Below, in pieces: positions 1 to 10,637 of a stretch of DNA of 64,000 nucleotides (its first letter is position 1; each line of letters begins with the position of its first letter). The notes beneath the pieces were generated by a model. The model was not told the DNA's origin. It saw only the letters and a program-made list of their open reading frames with translations, and did no database searches. A program made the position numbers and the translations under genes. Origin of the DNA: Manihot esculenta (taxonomy: Eukaryota; Streptophyta; Magnoliopsida; Malpighiales; Euphorbiaceae); contig NC_035169.2 of the NCBI RefSeq assembly GCF_001659605.2, forward strand, positions 17,856,263 to 17,920,262, given 5' to 3'.

Positions 1-3000
1 GGTTTTCCACCCCATTATCCACCCTTCCCACAGGGTTCAGGGTATCCGATGGGAGGTACATCGGATTACTCTAGCTTTCACCCCTACCCTACCTACATGC
101 CTTATCCACCTTTCTATCCACCCTACACACAGTACCCAGCTTATCCACCCTCACCCTTCTATCCAAACCCGGCAAACCCCACCTCGGGGAATGCTGCACC
201 TCCACCTCCACCACCTACAGAACCAGCAGCCCCAGTTACTCAACCTCCTAGACCTAGCTCAGTTGATGGGAGCAAGGTAAAGATGACAGACTACCTCAAG
301 TTAGATGCTCCCAAATACAAGTCAGGGGATGACCCCTTTGAGTATCTGAGAGTGGTGAAGACGATAACTGATGAGCTAGGGGCAAGTGACAGTAGGGCCA
401 TTCAGATGGCAGGGTTCACTTTAAAGTGCAAGAAGGCACGGGAATGGTTCAAGTGTTATGTGGACCCGAGACTAGACGGTATGACATGGGAGGAATTTGC
501 GAATGAGTTCGCTGGATGGGCTTTTCCAGACAGTTCTAGAGAACTGAAAATGATTGAGTTTGAGCAACTGAGGCAGTCAGAGCATATGAGTGTAGAGGAG
601 TTCACGGATAAATTCTTGGAGCTATTGCCTTTTTCAGGGCAAGCTCTAGATTCAGATACGAAGAAAGCTAAGAAATATGTTATGAAGCTGCATTCCAGGT
701 ACTCCTCGTTGGTTCAGTCAGCTGAGAGAGAAAGTTTCCACACTGTGGTGGATATGGCTCGAAGAATGGAGGCAAGTGCTATAGTTGAGGGGTCAGTGAA
801 GCAGTCAGTGACCCAGTCTTTAGGGGTTAAGACCCCAGGTAGAGGAGGACCAGGTTTCTCTTCTCAGAGTTCAGGCAAGAAGAGGTGGGATAACACCACC
901 AGGAAGTCGAAGAAGAATAAGTTTTGGAACAAGTTGAAATCCGGTTTGGGATTCGGCGGTGGCTCGAGCTCAGGCTCAGATGGTACATAATGTCAGAGAT
1001 GTGGAAGACCGCACAGGGGAGTGTGTCGAGCTGGGACTAACACATGTTTCAGATGTGGACAGGAGGGACACATGGCTCGGGATTGTCCTAGAGCACCTTT
1101 TATGGGCCAGCCCCAGCAGACAGCTTCTGGTAGTGTGGCACAGCCAGCAGTTCCAGCCACAACTCAGGGCAGTGGCAGAGGTAGAGGGAGAGGGGCAGCC
1201 TCTTCTTCTGGTTCCCGAGGTGAAGGTCCATCAGCTCCAGCCAGGATCTTCACCATGACACAGCAGGAGGCTAACACATCCAACACCGTGGTGTCAGGTA
1301 ATCTCGTCATTGGGTGTTCTGATGTGTATGCATTAATGGACCCGGGTGCATCTCATTCTTTTATTGCTCCGAGAGCCGTGGAGAGGTTAGGTCTGATAGT
1401 CTCTGGGTTAGAGTGCCCCCTATGGGTCAGTGGACCCAAATGTGACCCGTCAGTGGCAGTGTCAGTCTGCCAGTACAGTCCAGTTTTTGTTGAGGGAAGA
1501 TGCCTCTCCGCCGACCTTGTGGTTCTAGATTTGACAGACTTTGACGTCATTCTAGGGATGGATTGGCTATCTACCCATGGTGCTACCTTGGACTGCAGGG
1601 ACAAGGTAGTCAAGTTCAGAGATCAGGACGGGTCCGAGGTCGTCTTCAGAGGAGACAAGAGGGGTACACCTAGAGGTCTGATATCAGCTCTTCAGGCTCG
1701 TAGGTTGCTTAGGAAGGGATGTCAGGGGTACTTAGCTCATGTGAGAGAGCTAGACAATCAGGTCAGGGAGCCGGCCTCGGTGCCAGTTGTCAGAGAGTTT
1801 CAGGATGTCTTTCCTGATGAGCTTCCAGGTTTACCACCTGCTAGGGAGGTAGAGTTCGAGATAGAGTTGGTACCTGGAGCTAGACCGATCTCTATCCCTC
1901 CCTACAGGATGGCCCCAGCAGAGTTAAAGGAGTTAAAAGAGCAATTGCAAGAGCTGGTAGAAAAGGGTTTCATCCGACAGAGTACCTCACCTTGGGGTGC
2001 TCCGGTCTTGTTTGTGAGGAAGAAGGATGGATCCCTTAGACTTTGTATCGACTACAGGCAGTTGAACAAAGTCACTACCAAGAATAGGTACCCATTGCCA
2101 AGGATCGATGATCTATTCGACCAGCTAGCCGGAGCAGGTTGTTTCTCCAAAATAGATCTAAGATCGGGGTACCATCAGCTAAGGATAAGGGATGAGGATG
2201 TGCCGAAGACAGCCTTCAGGACCAGATATGGGCATTTTGAGTTCCTTGTAATGCCGTTCGGGTTAACCAACGCCCCTGCAGCATTCATGGATCTCATGAA
2301 CAGAGTGTTTAATCAATACCTGGATCACTTTGTTATTGTCTTTATAGATGATATCTTAGTGTATTCCAGGAATGCAGAGGAGCATGCCCATCATCTGCGG
2401 TTGGTCTTGCAGACCTTAAGGGAGCATGGCTTGTATGCCAAGTTCTCAAAATGTGAGTTCTGGCTGAGGAGCATTTCGTTCTTGGGGCATGTAGTGTCAG
2501 AGAATGGGATTGAGGTGGACCCCAAGAAGACAGAAACTGTGGCTAACTGGCCTAGACCCACATCAATGACAAAGATTAGAAGTTTCTTGGGTTTAGCAGG
2601 TTACTACAGGAGGTTCGTTCAGGACTTCTCTAAGATAGAGCTCCTCTGACCAGGTTAACTAGGAAGAATCAGAGGTTTGGGTGGACCGACCAGTGCGAAG
2701 AGAGCTTTGAAGAGCTTAAGAAGAGGTTGACTTCAGCACCAGTTTTAACTCTGCCATCTAGTGGAGAGGACTTTACAGTCTTTTGTGACGCGTCCCGTGT
2801 GGGACTGGGTTGTGTACTGATGCAGAATGAGAAGGTGATTGCTTATGCTTCTAGGCAGCTGAAGAAGCATGAGTTGAATTACCCCACACACGACCTTGAG
2901 ATGGCAGCGGTAATCTTTGCACTCAAGATGTGGAGGCATTACCTCTATGGGGTGAAATGTGAGATCTTTACAGATCATAAGAGCCTGCAGTACATCTTGA

Positions 3001-4682
3001 GTCAGAGGGATTTGAATTTGAGACAGAGGAGATGGGTGGAGCTGCTGAGTGACTATGATTGCAAGATTCAGTACCATCCGGGTAAGGCGAATGTTGTGGC
3101 AGACGCCTTAAGCCGGAAATCACTCGGTAGTTTATCCCACATATCGGCAGAGAGGAGGCCAGTGGTGAAGGAGTTCTATAAGCTTATTGAGGAAGGTCTA
3201 CAGATGGAGTTATCTGGTACAGGTGCCTTGGTGGCCCAGATGAGAGTGGCACCCGTGTTTCTAGAGCAGGTGGCTCAGAAACAGCATGAGGACCCGGAGT
3301 TAGTAAAGATTGCCAGGACTGTTCAGTCAGGCAATGATAGTGAGTTCAGATTCGACAGCAAGGGAATCCTCCGCTATGGGAGCAGACTATGTGTACCAGA
3401 TGACATTGGGCTAAAAGGAGACATTATGAGAGAAGCTCATAATGCGAGATACAGCATTCACCCCGGAGCCACCAAGATGTATCAAGATTTGAAGAAAGTT
3501 TATTGGTGGCCAGCGATGAAGAAAGAAGTGGCACAGTTTGTGTCCGCCTGCGAAGTGTGTCAGAGGGTGAAGCTGGAACATCAGAAGCCGGCTGGAATGC
3601 TTAACCCGCTACCTATTCCAGAGTGGAAATGGGAGAATATAGCTATGGACTTCGTAGTGGGGTTACCGGCGACGTCCAACAGATTGGACTCCATATGGGT
3701 GATTGTGGACAGACTCACCAAATCTGCTCACTTCATCCCTGTCAGGAGTGGCTACTCTGTGGACAAGTTGGCGCAGGTATATGTGGATGAGATCGTCAGG
3801 TTGCATGGGGTTCCTGTTTTGATAGTGTCAGATAGAGGGCCCCAGTTCACCTCCAGGTTTTGGCGGAGTCTGCAAAATGCCATGGGTACTAGGTTGGATT
3901 TCAGTACTGCCTTCCACCCCCAGACTGATGGACAGTCAGAAAGGACCATCCAGACTATCGAGGATATGCTCAGAATGTGTGTGCTGGACTTTGGCGGTTC
4001 TTGGAGGCAGCATCTACCTTTGGTGGAGTTTGCCTACAATAACAGCCATCATGCTAGCATCGGGATGGCTCCATATGAAGCTTTGTATGGAAGGAAGTGC
4101 AGATCACCTGTTTGCTGGGAGGAAGTTGGAGAAAAGGCCTTGGCAGGGCCTGAGTTAGTAGAGATCACCAGCAGGGTGGTACCCATAATCAGAGAAAGAA
4201 TCAAGACTGCTGCAAGCAGACAGAAGAGCTATGCAGACGTCCGCAGAAGACAGTTAGAGTTTTAGGAGGGGGATCTGGTATTGCTCAAGGTGTCTCCAAT
4301 GAAGGGAGTGGTTCGCTTCGGGAAGAAAGGTAAACTAGCCCCACGATACATCGGACCCTTTGAAATCTTGCAAAAGATTGGGAATGTGTCGTACAAGCTG
4401 GATTTACCTGCTTCAATGGCGAGAATCCATCCGGTTTTCCATGTTTCAATGTTGAGGAAGTTTGTGTCAGATCCGAGCAAGGTTCTTAGTGAGCCTGATG
4501 TGGAGGTCCAAGAGGATCTCACCTATGTTGAACAGCCAGTGCGGATCATAGACACCCAGATTAGAAAGTTAAGAAACAAGGAAATCCCGATGGTGAAAGT
4601 CCTGTGGAACCACCACAATTTGGAGGAATGCACTTGGGAGACACGGGAGTCCATGCTCCAGCAATACCCTCATCTCTTTTAA
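1..4682 (+). pseudogene. Element A gag-pol polyprotein, broken in three places
   Basis: Retrotransposon polyprotein that would form the capsid and carry out reverse transcription and integration. The frame is open from base 1. In order: proline/tyrosine-rich gag N-terminus, gag core, CCHC knuckle (CFRCGQEGH), protease (MDPGAS), RT (FIDDILVYS), RNase H (CDASRVG, TDHKSLQ), zinc-binding and D,D,E integrase (VSDRGPQF), GPF module and a C-terminal chromodomain ending QQYPHLF. Against copy B there are three lesions: a TAA at 988-990 (GAA in B) just before the knuckles, a 1-bp deletion near 2637-2640 that shifts the frame after the RT, and a TAG at 4263-4265 (CAG in B) before the GPF module. The chromodomain resumes from 4281. 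Without readthrough it cannot make a full polyprotein. Confidence 0.93.
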
Positions 4683-4770
4683 GGTTAGATCCCTATGTGT
4701 TTATGTGCTTATATATGTTGTGTTGTTTGCTATGCATGTGCTAGTTGAGGAACATTCGGGGACGAATGTT

Positions 4771-4786
4771 CTTAAGGGGGGGAGAA
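4771..4786 (+). other. Polypurine tract of element A
   Basis: Purine-rich run cttaaggggggggagaa-like, directly abutting the 3' LTR start tgtaatacccgg. It is the plus-strand DNA primer site in this class of element. The same tract lies before the 3' LTRs of B and I and, in reverse complement, of H and G. Confidence 0.85.
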
Positions 4787-7100
4787 TGTAATACCCGGCT
4801 AGACTCCGGTATCGGAATTCCTACCGTCCGGTGGAATCTCGGATGTCGGAGACCTCTAGAAGGGTAGAATCATGTTTTATAAAAATGTTTTCATGTTTTA
4901 ATGGTTTTAAGTATGAAATTAAATGAGTTTTTGTATGAAAAGTCTTTGGAGGAAAACCCAGGTTCGGCCGCCGAAAGTCAAGTTCGGCCGCCGAACATGC
5001 ATGCGTTTTGGAGGCACGTTAGGCCCCCGAAAGCATGAGTTAGGGAAGTTCAGGTTCGGCCGCCGAAAGTCAAGTTCGGCCGCCGAACATTTGCATGGAT
5101 GCGGAGGCACATTCGGCCCCCGAACGTGGTCTGGCCAGCCACTATATAAGGGGCACTTAGCCGAAATGGGCGAGCTTTCTCCCATTTTCGGCCACCGCAA
5201 GCTTTCGACTTTCCCTTTGCAAACCTAGTGTTCTTCCTCCAAATCCCCACCATTTTTTCTTGAGTTTTAAGCTTGCATTGAAGGTTTTGAACTTTTGAAA
5301 CAAGTTTTGGAGCTTTGGGAACTCAGGAGCTCATCTTCTTGGATCTCCAAGTTTAGGTCGTCTCCCTCTCGATCTTCAAGAGGTAAGAGCCGATCTTAAG
5401 CTCCTTATGTGTTTTCAATAAGTTTTATGCTAGATCGATGGGTAGAAATGCATGTTAGGTTATATGTGGAGTTATGGGTTAATCTTGATGTCTTGGACAA
5501 TGTATGTTGTTTTTGTGTGTTTGAAGTGTTGTAGTTGGGGTATTTGATGTTTTGAGGCCCCTAGGAACTTGTATGCATGTTTTAACTGAGGTATATGCAT
5601 GATTGGTGAGTTTGGAGGCGAAAATGCATTTGGGAGCCAAGTTTCTGCCCTTCGGCAGAAACCAGGTTCGGCAGCCGAAGGCACTTTCGGCCGCCGAACA
5701 TGGCTGGTGAGGCAGGCCTTTCGGCTGCCGAAGTTGCCCCCGAAGGGAGACTTTCGTCTCTGTCTGGGACTTTCGGCCGCCGAAGGTGCCGCCGAACATG
5801 CATGAGTTTCGTCTCTGTCTGGGAGTTTCGGCCGCCGAAGGTGCCGCCGAACCTGCCTGACTTTCGGCTCTGGAGGGACTTTCGGCCGCCGAACCTGCCG
5901 CCGAAAGTGCCCTGTCCAGCCATTTCTTGCATGTTTTTATGTAGTTGTTTTATGATGTTTTAGGGGGTTTTTGGGGAGTATATTAGAGTTATGTTTATGT
6001 ACGTTTGGTCCCTCATTGGAGTCTATCCGTGTAGGTTCGGACCCGAGGAACCGAGGACCCCAGCAGTGAGCCAGCTGCTACAGAGTTTGTCAGAGCTAGC
6101 CAGAGGTGAGTGGAATAAACCTTAAGTTTTAAATAAATGAAATAGGAATTTTGAGCATGATCCATGCATCATGAATGCCATGAGGTATAATGGGTTGCTT
6201 GCATTAGTATTCACGAATATGTTGCATTGCATTTATGATGTTAATGTTGATGTGGATTGGTTATTGGATGATCCTTTAGTCCTCATATGATATGATTGAT
6301 GTTATGGTATGGAAGTCCAGGTTGTACCCATTCTACGTCCCTGGCACGATGTAAGAGGAAGTCCAGGTTGTACCCATTCTACGTCCCTGGCACAGTTGGT
6401 CCATATGATATGTTATGATAAGGGAAAGACCGGTTGACCCATTCTACGTCCCGGCACAGTTGGACCTATGTAGAGGACTATAGGTGACAATACCATCCGA
6501 GATGTGATTTGTTGTGATGTGTTGCATTCCATGAAAGCATGAAATTTTAAAATATTGTTTTATACTATTCTGCTCACTGGGCTTTGTAGCTCACCCCTCT
6601 CCCCTAACCCCAGATGTGCAGGTACAGGGTAGATCAGAAGGTTGGCCAGAGTTTTGAAGTATGTCTTATGTTGTAATAGTTAGATTGTGGACATGACGAT
6701 TGTACTATGATGTAATGTAAAAATATTCAGAATGTTATGTAATGAGGTTATTGAGGATAGAGTTGTGCTTGACCATAATGTATTGTTAATCCCTTTTGTC
6801 TATACATGATCTTATGTTATGATGTTTATGTAAACTAACTCAACACAGGCTGTTTTGCCTTTAAGGCATGATGAGATCCCACAGAGGGACTATGTTATGT
6901 ATATGATCAGAGTATGTACAGGTTGAGTTAGTTGATGACAGTATGTATGAGGAAAAGTTTTAATTTTGATGCATGTTGTTGATCATGTACGGGATTATAC
7001 AGGTTTACAGTTTATATGTCAGGCTTGCTACGGGTCCCGGCGGCCTTAAGTCGACCCGGATCCTAGCGCCGGTAGCGGTCCGGATTTCCGGGGCGTTATA
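4787..7100 (+). repeat. 3' LTR of element A (2314 bp)
   Basis: Starts tgtaatacccgg after the polypurine tract and ends gcgttata. It has two clusters of the TTCGGC-N-GCCGAA palindrome (about 4964-5135 and 5640-5920), a TATA box (ctatataagg, about 5142-5151), a splice-donor-like aag-ag-gtaaga at about 5379-5388, and three 34-46 bp units with ccagg...tctacg...ctggcac at 6313-6457. It closely resembles both LTRs of B and, like B's 3' LTR, keeps the 92-bp segment that B's 5' LTR lacks. Confidence 0.92.
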
Positions 7101-7651
7101 AATATCCCATATGTCTAGCCAATATGGTCCTAGTAAAGAAAGCTAATAAAAATTGGAGGATGGACATAGATTTCACTGACCTAAATAAAACATATATGAA
7201 AGGTCACTTCCCGTTACCATCCATTGAAAGATTAGTGGACTCGACCTCAGGACATGCAGTGGTCTCCTTCCTTGATGTCATTTCAAGATGCCACTAAATC
7301 ATGATGGATACCGAGGATACAGAAAAGACTGTGTTCATAATAGATGAAGGACTTTACTGCTACAAAGTAATGCTTTTCAAATTGAAAAATGCAGGGATGA
7401 CGTACCAAAAGTTGGTGTTAGGAATCTTCAAGGAAATGGTGGGATCAATAGTCAAGGTGTATGTGGATGACAGGGTAGTGAAGAGTCGATCCTGGGAAGA
7501 CCATCCAGAAGATATCCAAAAAGTTTTTGACGTCTTAGATAAGGCGGGTATAAAGTTGAACCCTGAAAAGTGTACCTTCAAAGTAAAAGCTGGGAAGTTA
7601 CTAGGATATACAATCTCGAAAAGACGAATAGAGCGAATCCTGAGAAGATCA
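7101..7651 (+). pseudogene. Element E (Tat/Ogre-type Ty3/gypsy): RT fragment
   Basis: Conceptual translation gives LANMVLVKKAN, DFTDLNK, FPLPSIERLVD, LYCYKVMLFKLKNAG and VYVDDRVVKSR, the RT core of Tat-lineage elements and distinct from the surrounding chromovirus RTs. It is decayed: a stop at 7296-7298 replaces the motif around the first catalytic region, the YVDD region reads VDDRVV, and a 1-bp loss near 7630-7633 shifts IEANPEKI out of frame. Element A cuts it on the left. On the right it ends abruptly at about 7651 against the gag of F. The missing RNase H and integrase N-terminus were deleted, because E resumes only in mid-integrase at 37951. Confidence 0.85.
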
Positions 7652-8218
7652 GCCCCTAACTCCTCTGTAATTGTCTTGACCCTCTCAAGATACACAAATG
7701 GGTCACCACCTGATTCAAACTAGGGAGCACCCAGCTTCATATATTCAGTCATCTTGACCTTGCTCCCTCCAGATGAGCTAGGCTTTGGTAATTGAGTCTC
7801 TGGCACTGGGGTTTCTGCTGATGGTGGAGGAGGTGCAACATTTTCTGTAGTAGGGTTTGCTGGATTTGGATAGTAGGGTGGGGGTGGATACATCGGGTAC
7901 TGTGAGTATGGTGGGTAGTAAGGTGGGTAGGGCATGTGTGTGGGATAAGGGGTAAAGCTAGGGTAATCCGATGTACCTCCCATCGAATACCCGGGATGTT
8001 GTGAGAAGTGTGGGTAGTGGGGTGGCTGAACAAATCCCGAGGCCTGAGTGCCTCCTTGGGACTCTCCCATACCTTCTTCTGACATGCTAACTCCTAAACT
8101 GCCATCCCTCCTCTGCTCTACATCCATATCATCCCCCATGTCCTCGGACATTCCTTCCTGAACTATTCCCCTCACTGATCTGCTTCTACCCAGATCCAGA
8201 GACCTTCTAGGGTCTCTT
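7652..8218 (-). pseudogene. Element F gag, central part (truncated)
   Basis: Minus-strand gag fragment matching the gag of G (34741-35310), with the peptides [29 protein letters not shown] and [12 protein letters not shown]. It contains a stop at about 7720-7722 (CAG in G, TAG here). The 3' end of gag and all of pol are missing: the sequence stops at 7651/7652 against the RT of E. The 5' part of the same gag continues at 27641 because element H is inserted at ctctt (8214-8218, duplicated at 27636-27640). Joining 8218 to 27641 restores the register of the gag N-terminus. Confidence 0.88.
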
Positions 8219-10559
8219 TGTAACGACCCCAAAATGGACCGCCACCGGCGCTAGGACTCAGGTCTGCTTAAGGCCGCCAGAACCCGTAGCAAGCCTGCTA
8301 TACTCTCTGTGTACCTGTAAATCTCATACATGATCATACATTTTCTGTGAAAATAAAAGCTCTTTTCTGAACCATGGCTTAACCTGTGCATGCACTATCT
8401 TTGTACTCTGTACTCTGTACTCTGTACTCTGTACTTTGTACTCTGTACTCTGTACTCTGTACCCCTGACTAGAGCTTGCTCTAGATGGATTATCTCATAC
8501 CTGTTAAGCCTGGTTTTTTCACATATTCTATAATGCATATACATATTAGATCATGTACAAAACAAAAGATTTACAACACAAACCACTAAGTTAAGCACAA
8601 CTGTAAAAGAATACACAACTAGTACATCTCTTTTCATATTACATGTCCACTCTAAGCTATTACATATCTCTTTTATCTTTTTGTACTCTTCTGGATCCCC
8701 CTCTGTACACTGTACACTGAACCTGCAAGACTGGGGTTAAGGGAGTGGGATGAGCTCTATAGCCCAGTGAGTAGAACAGTAAAACATACCATTTAACACA
8801 TGATCTTATGGAATGCATCATAACACAAACAATCCACATCAAGGGTAAACCTGTCACCACATAGTCCCAGTAACTTTGCCGTGCCAGGGCGTAGAATCGA
8901 GCACTTGGTCTTCCTGTCATATATGTATACGTGTATATAACACCTGTACTTACCATTGCCAGGGCGTAGTCAAAGGCTCCTGGTCTTTACTATACCTGCC
9001 AGGGCGTAGTCAAAGGCTCCTGGTCTTAACTATACCTGCCAGGGCGTAGTCAAAGGCTCCTGGTCTTAACTCAGAGACTATTGGATCATTCAGCATTCAC
9101 TCACATCAACAATTAACTATGCAATGCACCATATTCGTGGATTCTAATGCAATCAACCTATTGCATAATCATGATGCATGAGATATGCTAAAAACATTCC
9201 ATTGCTTAATTAAAAGAATTAAGTTTAGTTCCACTCACCTCTGGCTATCTGGATTGACTGACTCTGCAGGCTCTGAAAACTTTGGAGCAGTATTCACTGC
9301 TGCTCTCTCTGGTTCCTTTGGTCTGTGTAAGCACAGAAAGACTCAAATGAGGGACCAAACTAGCTTAAGCATAACTCTATTAAACTCCCCAAGAATCCCC
9401 TTAAACTCACTCTAAAACTCATGCAAAGCATGCAAAAGAAAAGCTGGACAGAACACTTTCGGCGGCAGGTTCAGCGGCCGAAAGTCCTCTCCAGAGCCGA
9501 AACTCATGCACCTTCGGCGGCCGAATCTCAACTTTCGGCAGCCGAACCCTTTCGGGGGCTAGTTTCGGGGGCTGAAAGGCACTCCAGAGACGAAAGTCTC
9601 TAACCTTCGGCGGCACCTTCGGCGGTCGAACTCCCCTCCAGAGCCGAAAGTCCAAAAGCTCGGGGGCAAGCTTGGGCAGCCAAAGCCACCTCCTCTCACC
9701 TCCTCAGGGGTTCGGCGGCCGAATGTTCCTTCGGCTGCCGAACCTGAGTTCATCAGCAGGGCAGAAACTTGCCCTGCCTCTCGCCAAATGCACAAAACTC
9801 CCCCCAAACTCAACCACCTCACTTCCTCAGCTTGCATACACCTAAGTATATGCTCAAAGGGGTCAAAAACTACCTAAAATCCCCAACAACACAAAACACA
9901 TAACACATAAACAAGCTCTTCTCACAAAATCATCAAAAACACTCTTTTTAACCTATTCATGCAACTCTCTCCATAAACCCCAAAAAATCTTCCATAAAAC
10001 ACGAAAACAAGATCAGGATCTTCACTTACCTCTTGAAAACAAGTAGATGAATGATCCTAACGTGGAGTTTTGAAGCAACTCTCCTTCAAACTCTCCAAAA
10101 GTCACAACTTTGTCTTTTTAGCTTAAAACCTTCAAAATAACATAAAACTCAATCAAATCTTTGCAAAATTGAATGAAAACATGAAAGAACATTCAAAAGG
10201 GACAGAGTCTCACCTCAGCAAGTGAAAGAAATGGCGAACTTATCCTTTCAACCGACTGAGGGCCGTTTTATAGGTGGCTGGCCAGACCACCTTCGGCGGC
10301 CATACGTGAAACCGAAAGCCATGCATGTTCGGCGGCCGAACCTCACCTTCGGCGGCCGAACCTCACCTCCGGCGGCCGAACCTGGCTTTTCTGCCTTGAT
10401 TCTTTTCTTTCCAAAACTCATTGCATTTCAACTTTAAAATATTAAAACATACTATATTACTTTAGAAAAACATAAATCTTACCCTTCTAGAGAATCTCGA
10501 CATCCTGGATTCCACCGGACGACATAAATTCCGATGCCGGACTCTAGCCGGGTATTACA
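8219..10559 (-). repeat. 3' LTR of element H (2341 bp)
   Basis: Reads tgtaacgacccc...gccgggtattaca on the + strand, the reverse complement of the family's TGTAATACCCGGC...GTTACA. It contains a (TGTACTC)n microsatellite of about eight units at 8402-8463, against three in the 5' LTR. Three copies of a ~46-bp tgccagggcgtag...cctggtctt repeat lie at about 8955-9068. Palindrome clusters are at about 9455-9745 and 10280-10385. A TATA box in reverse (ttttatagg) is at about 10264-10272, and a reverse splice donor (cttacctctt) at about 10025-10034. An extra 20-bp palindrome unit near 10350 is absent from the 5' LTR. Confidence 0.93.
8402..8463. repeat. TGTACTC microsatellite in H 3' LTR
   Basis: About eight 7-bp units (one reads tgtactt) inside the LTR. 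The sister LTR of the same element has only three complete units at about 25532-25558. The difference of five units (35 bp) therefore arose after H inserted, or during its reverse transcription. Confidence 0.9.
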
Positions 10560-10575
10560 TTCTCCCCCCCTTAAG
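10560..10575 (-). other. Polypurine tract of element H
   Basis: The + strand reads ttctcccccccttaag directly beside the LTR end at 10559. This is the reverse complement of the family's cttaagggggggagaa tract and fixes the LTR to its left as the 3' LTR of a minus-strand element. Confidence 0.85.
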
Positions 10576-10637
10576 AACATTCGTCCTCGGATGTTCCTAA
10601 AACAAACAAAAAACACATAAAAAGGAGGAAACTAACC

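Larger units (their letters stand above)
1..7100 (+). mobile_element. Element A: Tekay-like chromovirus, 5' end outside window
   Basis: Ty3/gypsy LTR retrotransposon whose 5' LTR and gag N-terminus lie left of the window. Visible are the rest of gag-pol (1-4682), a polypurine tract and a 3' LTR ending at 7100. It is a near-duplicate of element B at 41397-51308: the coding part and LTR align almost base for base. It sits in the Tat-type element E, whose RT resumes at 7101. The last LTR bases read ttata instead of the family's usual ttaca. The bases after the LTR (aatat) are the expected duplication copy, but the partner copy is outside the window. Confidence 0.93.

Noticed and set aside
959..1258. 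Open frame overlapping the gag-pol region in another register (also 45156-45455)
   Set aside because: Shadow of the Gly/Arg-rich knuckle region of gag-pol; both copies follow the main frame's codon pattern and no family is recognisable.
5479..5932. Reading frames rich in FGGR, RRPK and SAAE strings in all LTRs (for example 13834-14274, 29089-29583, 42100-42471)
   Set aside because: They are translations of the palindrome arrays in whichever frame happens to be open. They appear on both strands at once and have no codon structure of a protein.
7301..7723. A single 140-residue protein
   Set aside because: It is a chimera: Tat RT up to about 7651, then reverse-strand gag sequence of element F read antisense.
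8955..9068. Regularly spaced repeats with similar spacers, resembling a CRISPR array
   Set aside because: Plant nuclear LTR; the units are directly adjacent tandem repeats with near-identical middles, no cas genes, and the same repeats recur at the same LTR position in other elements.
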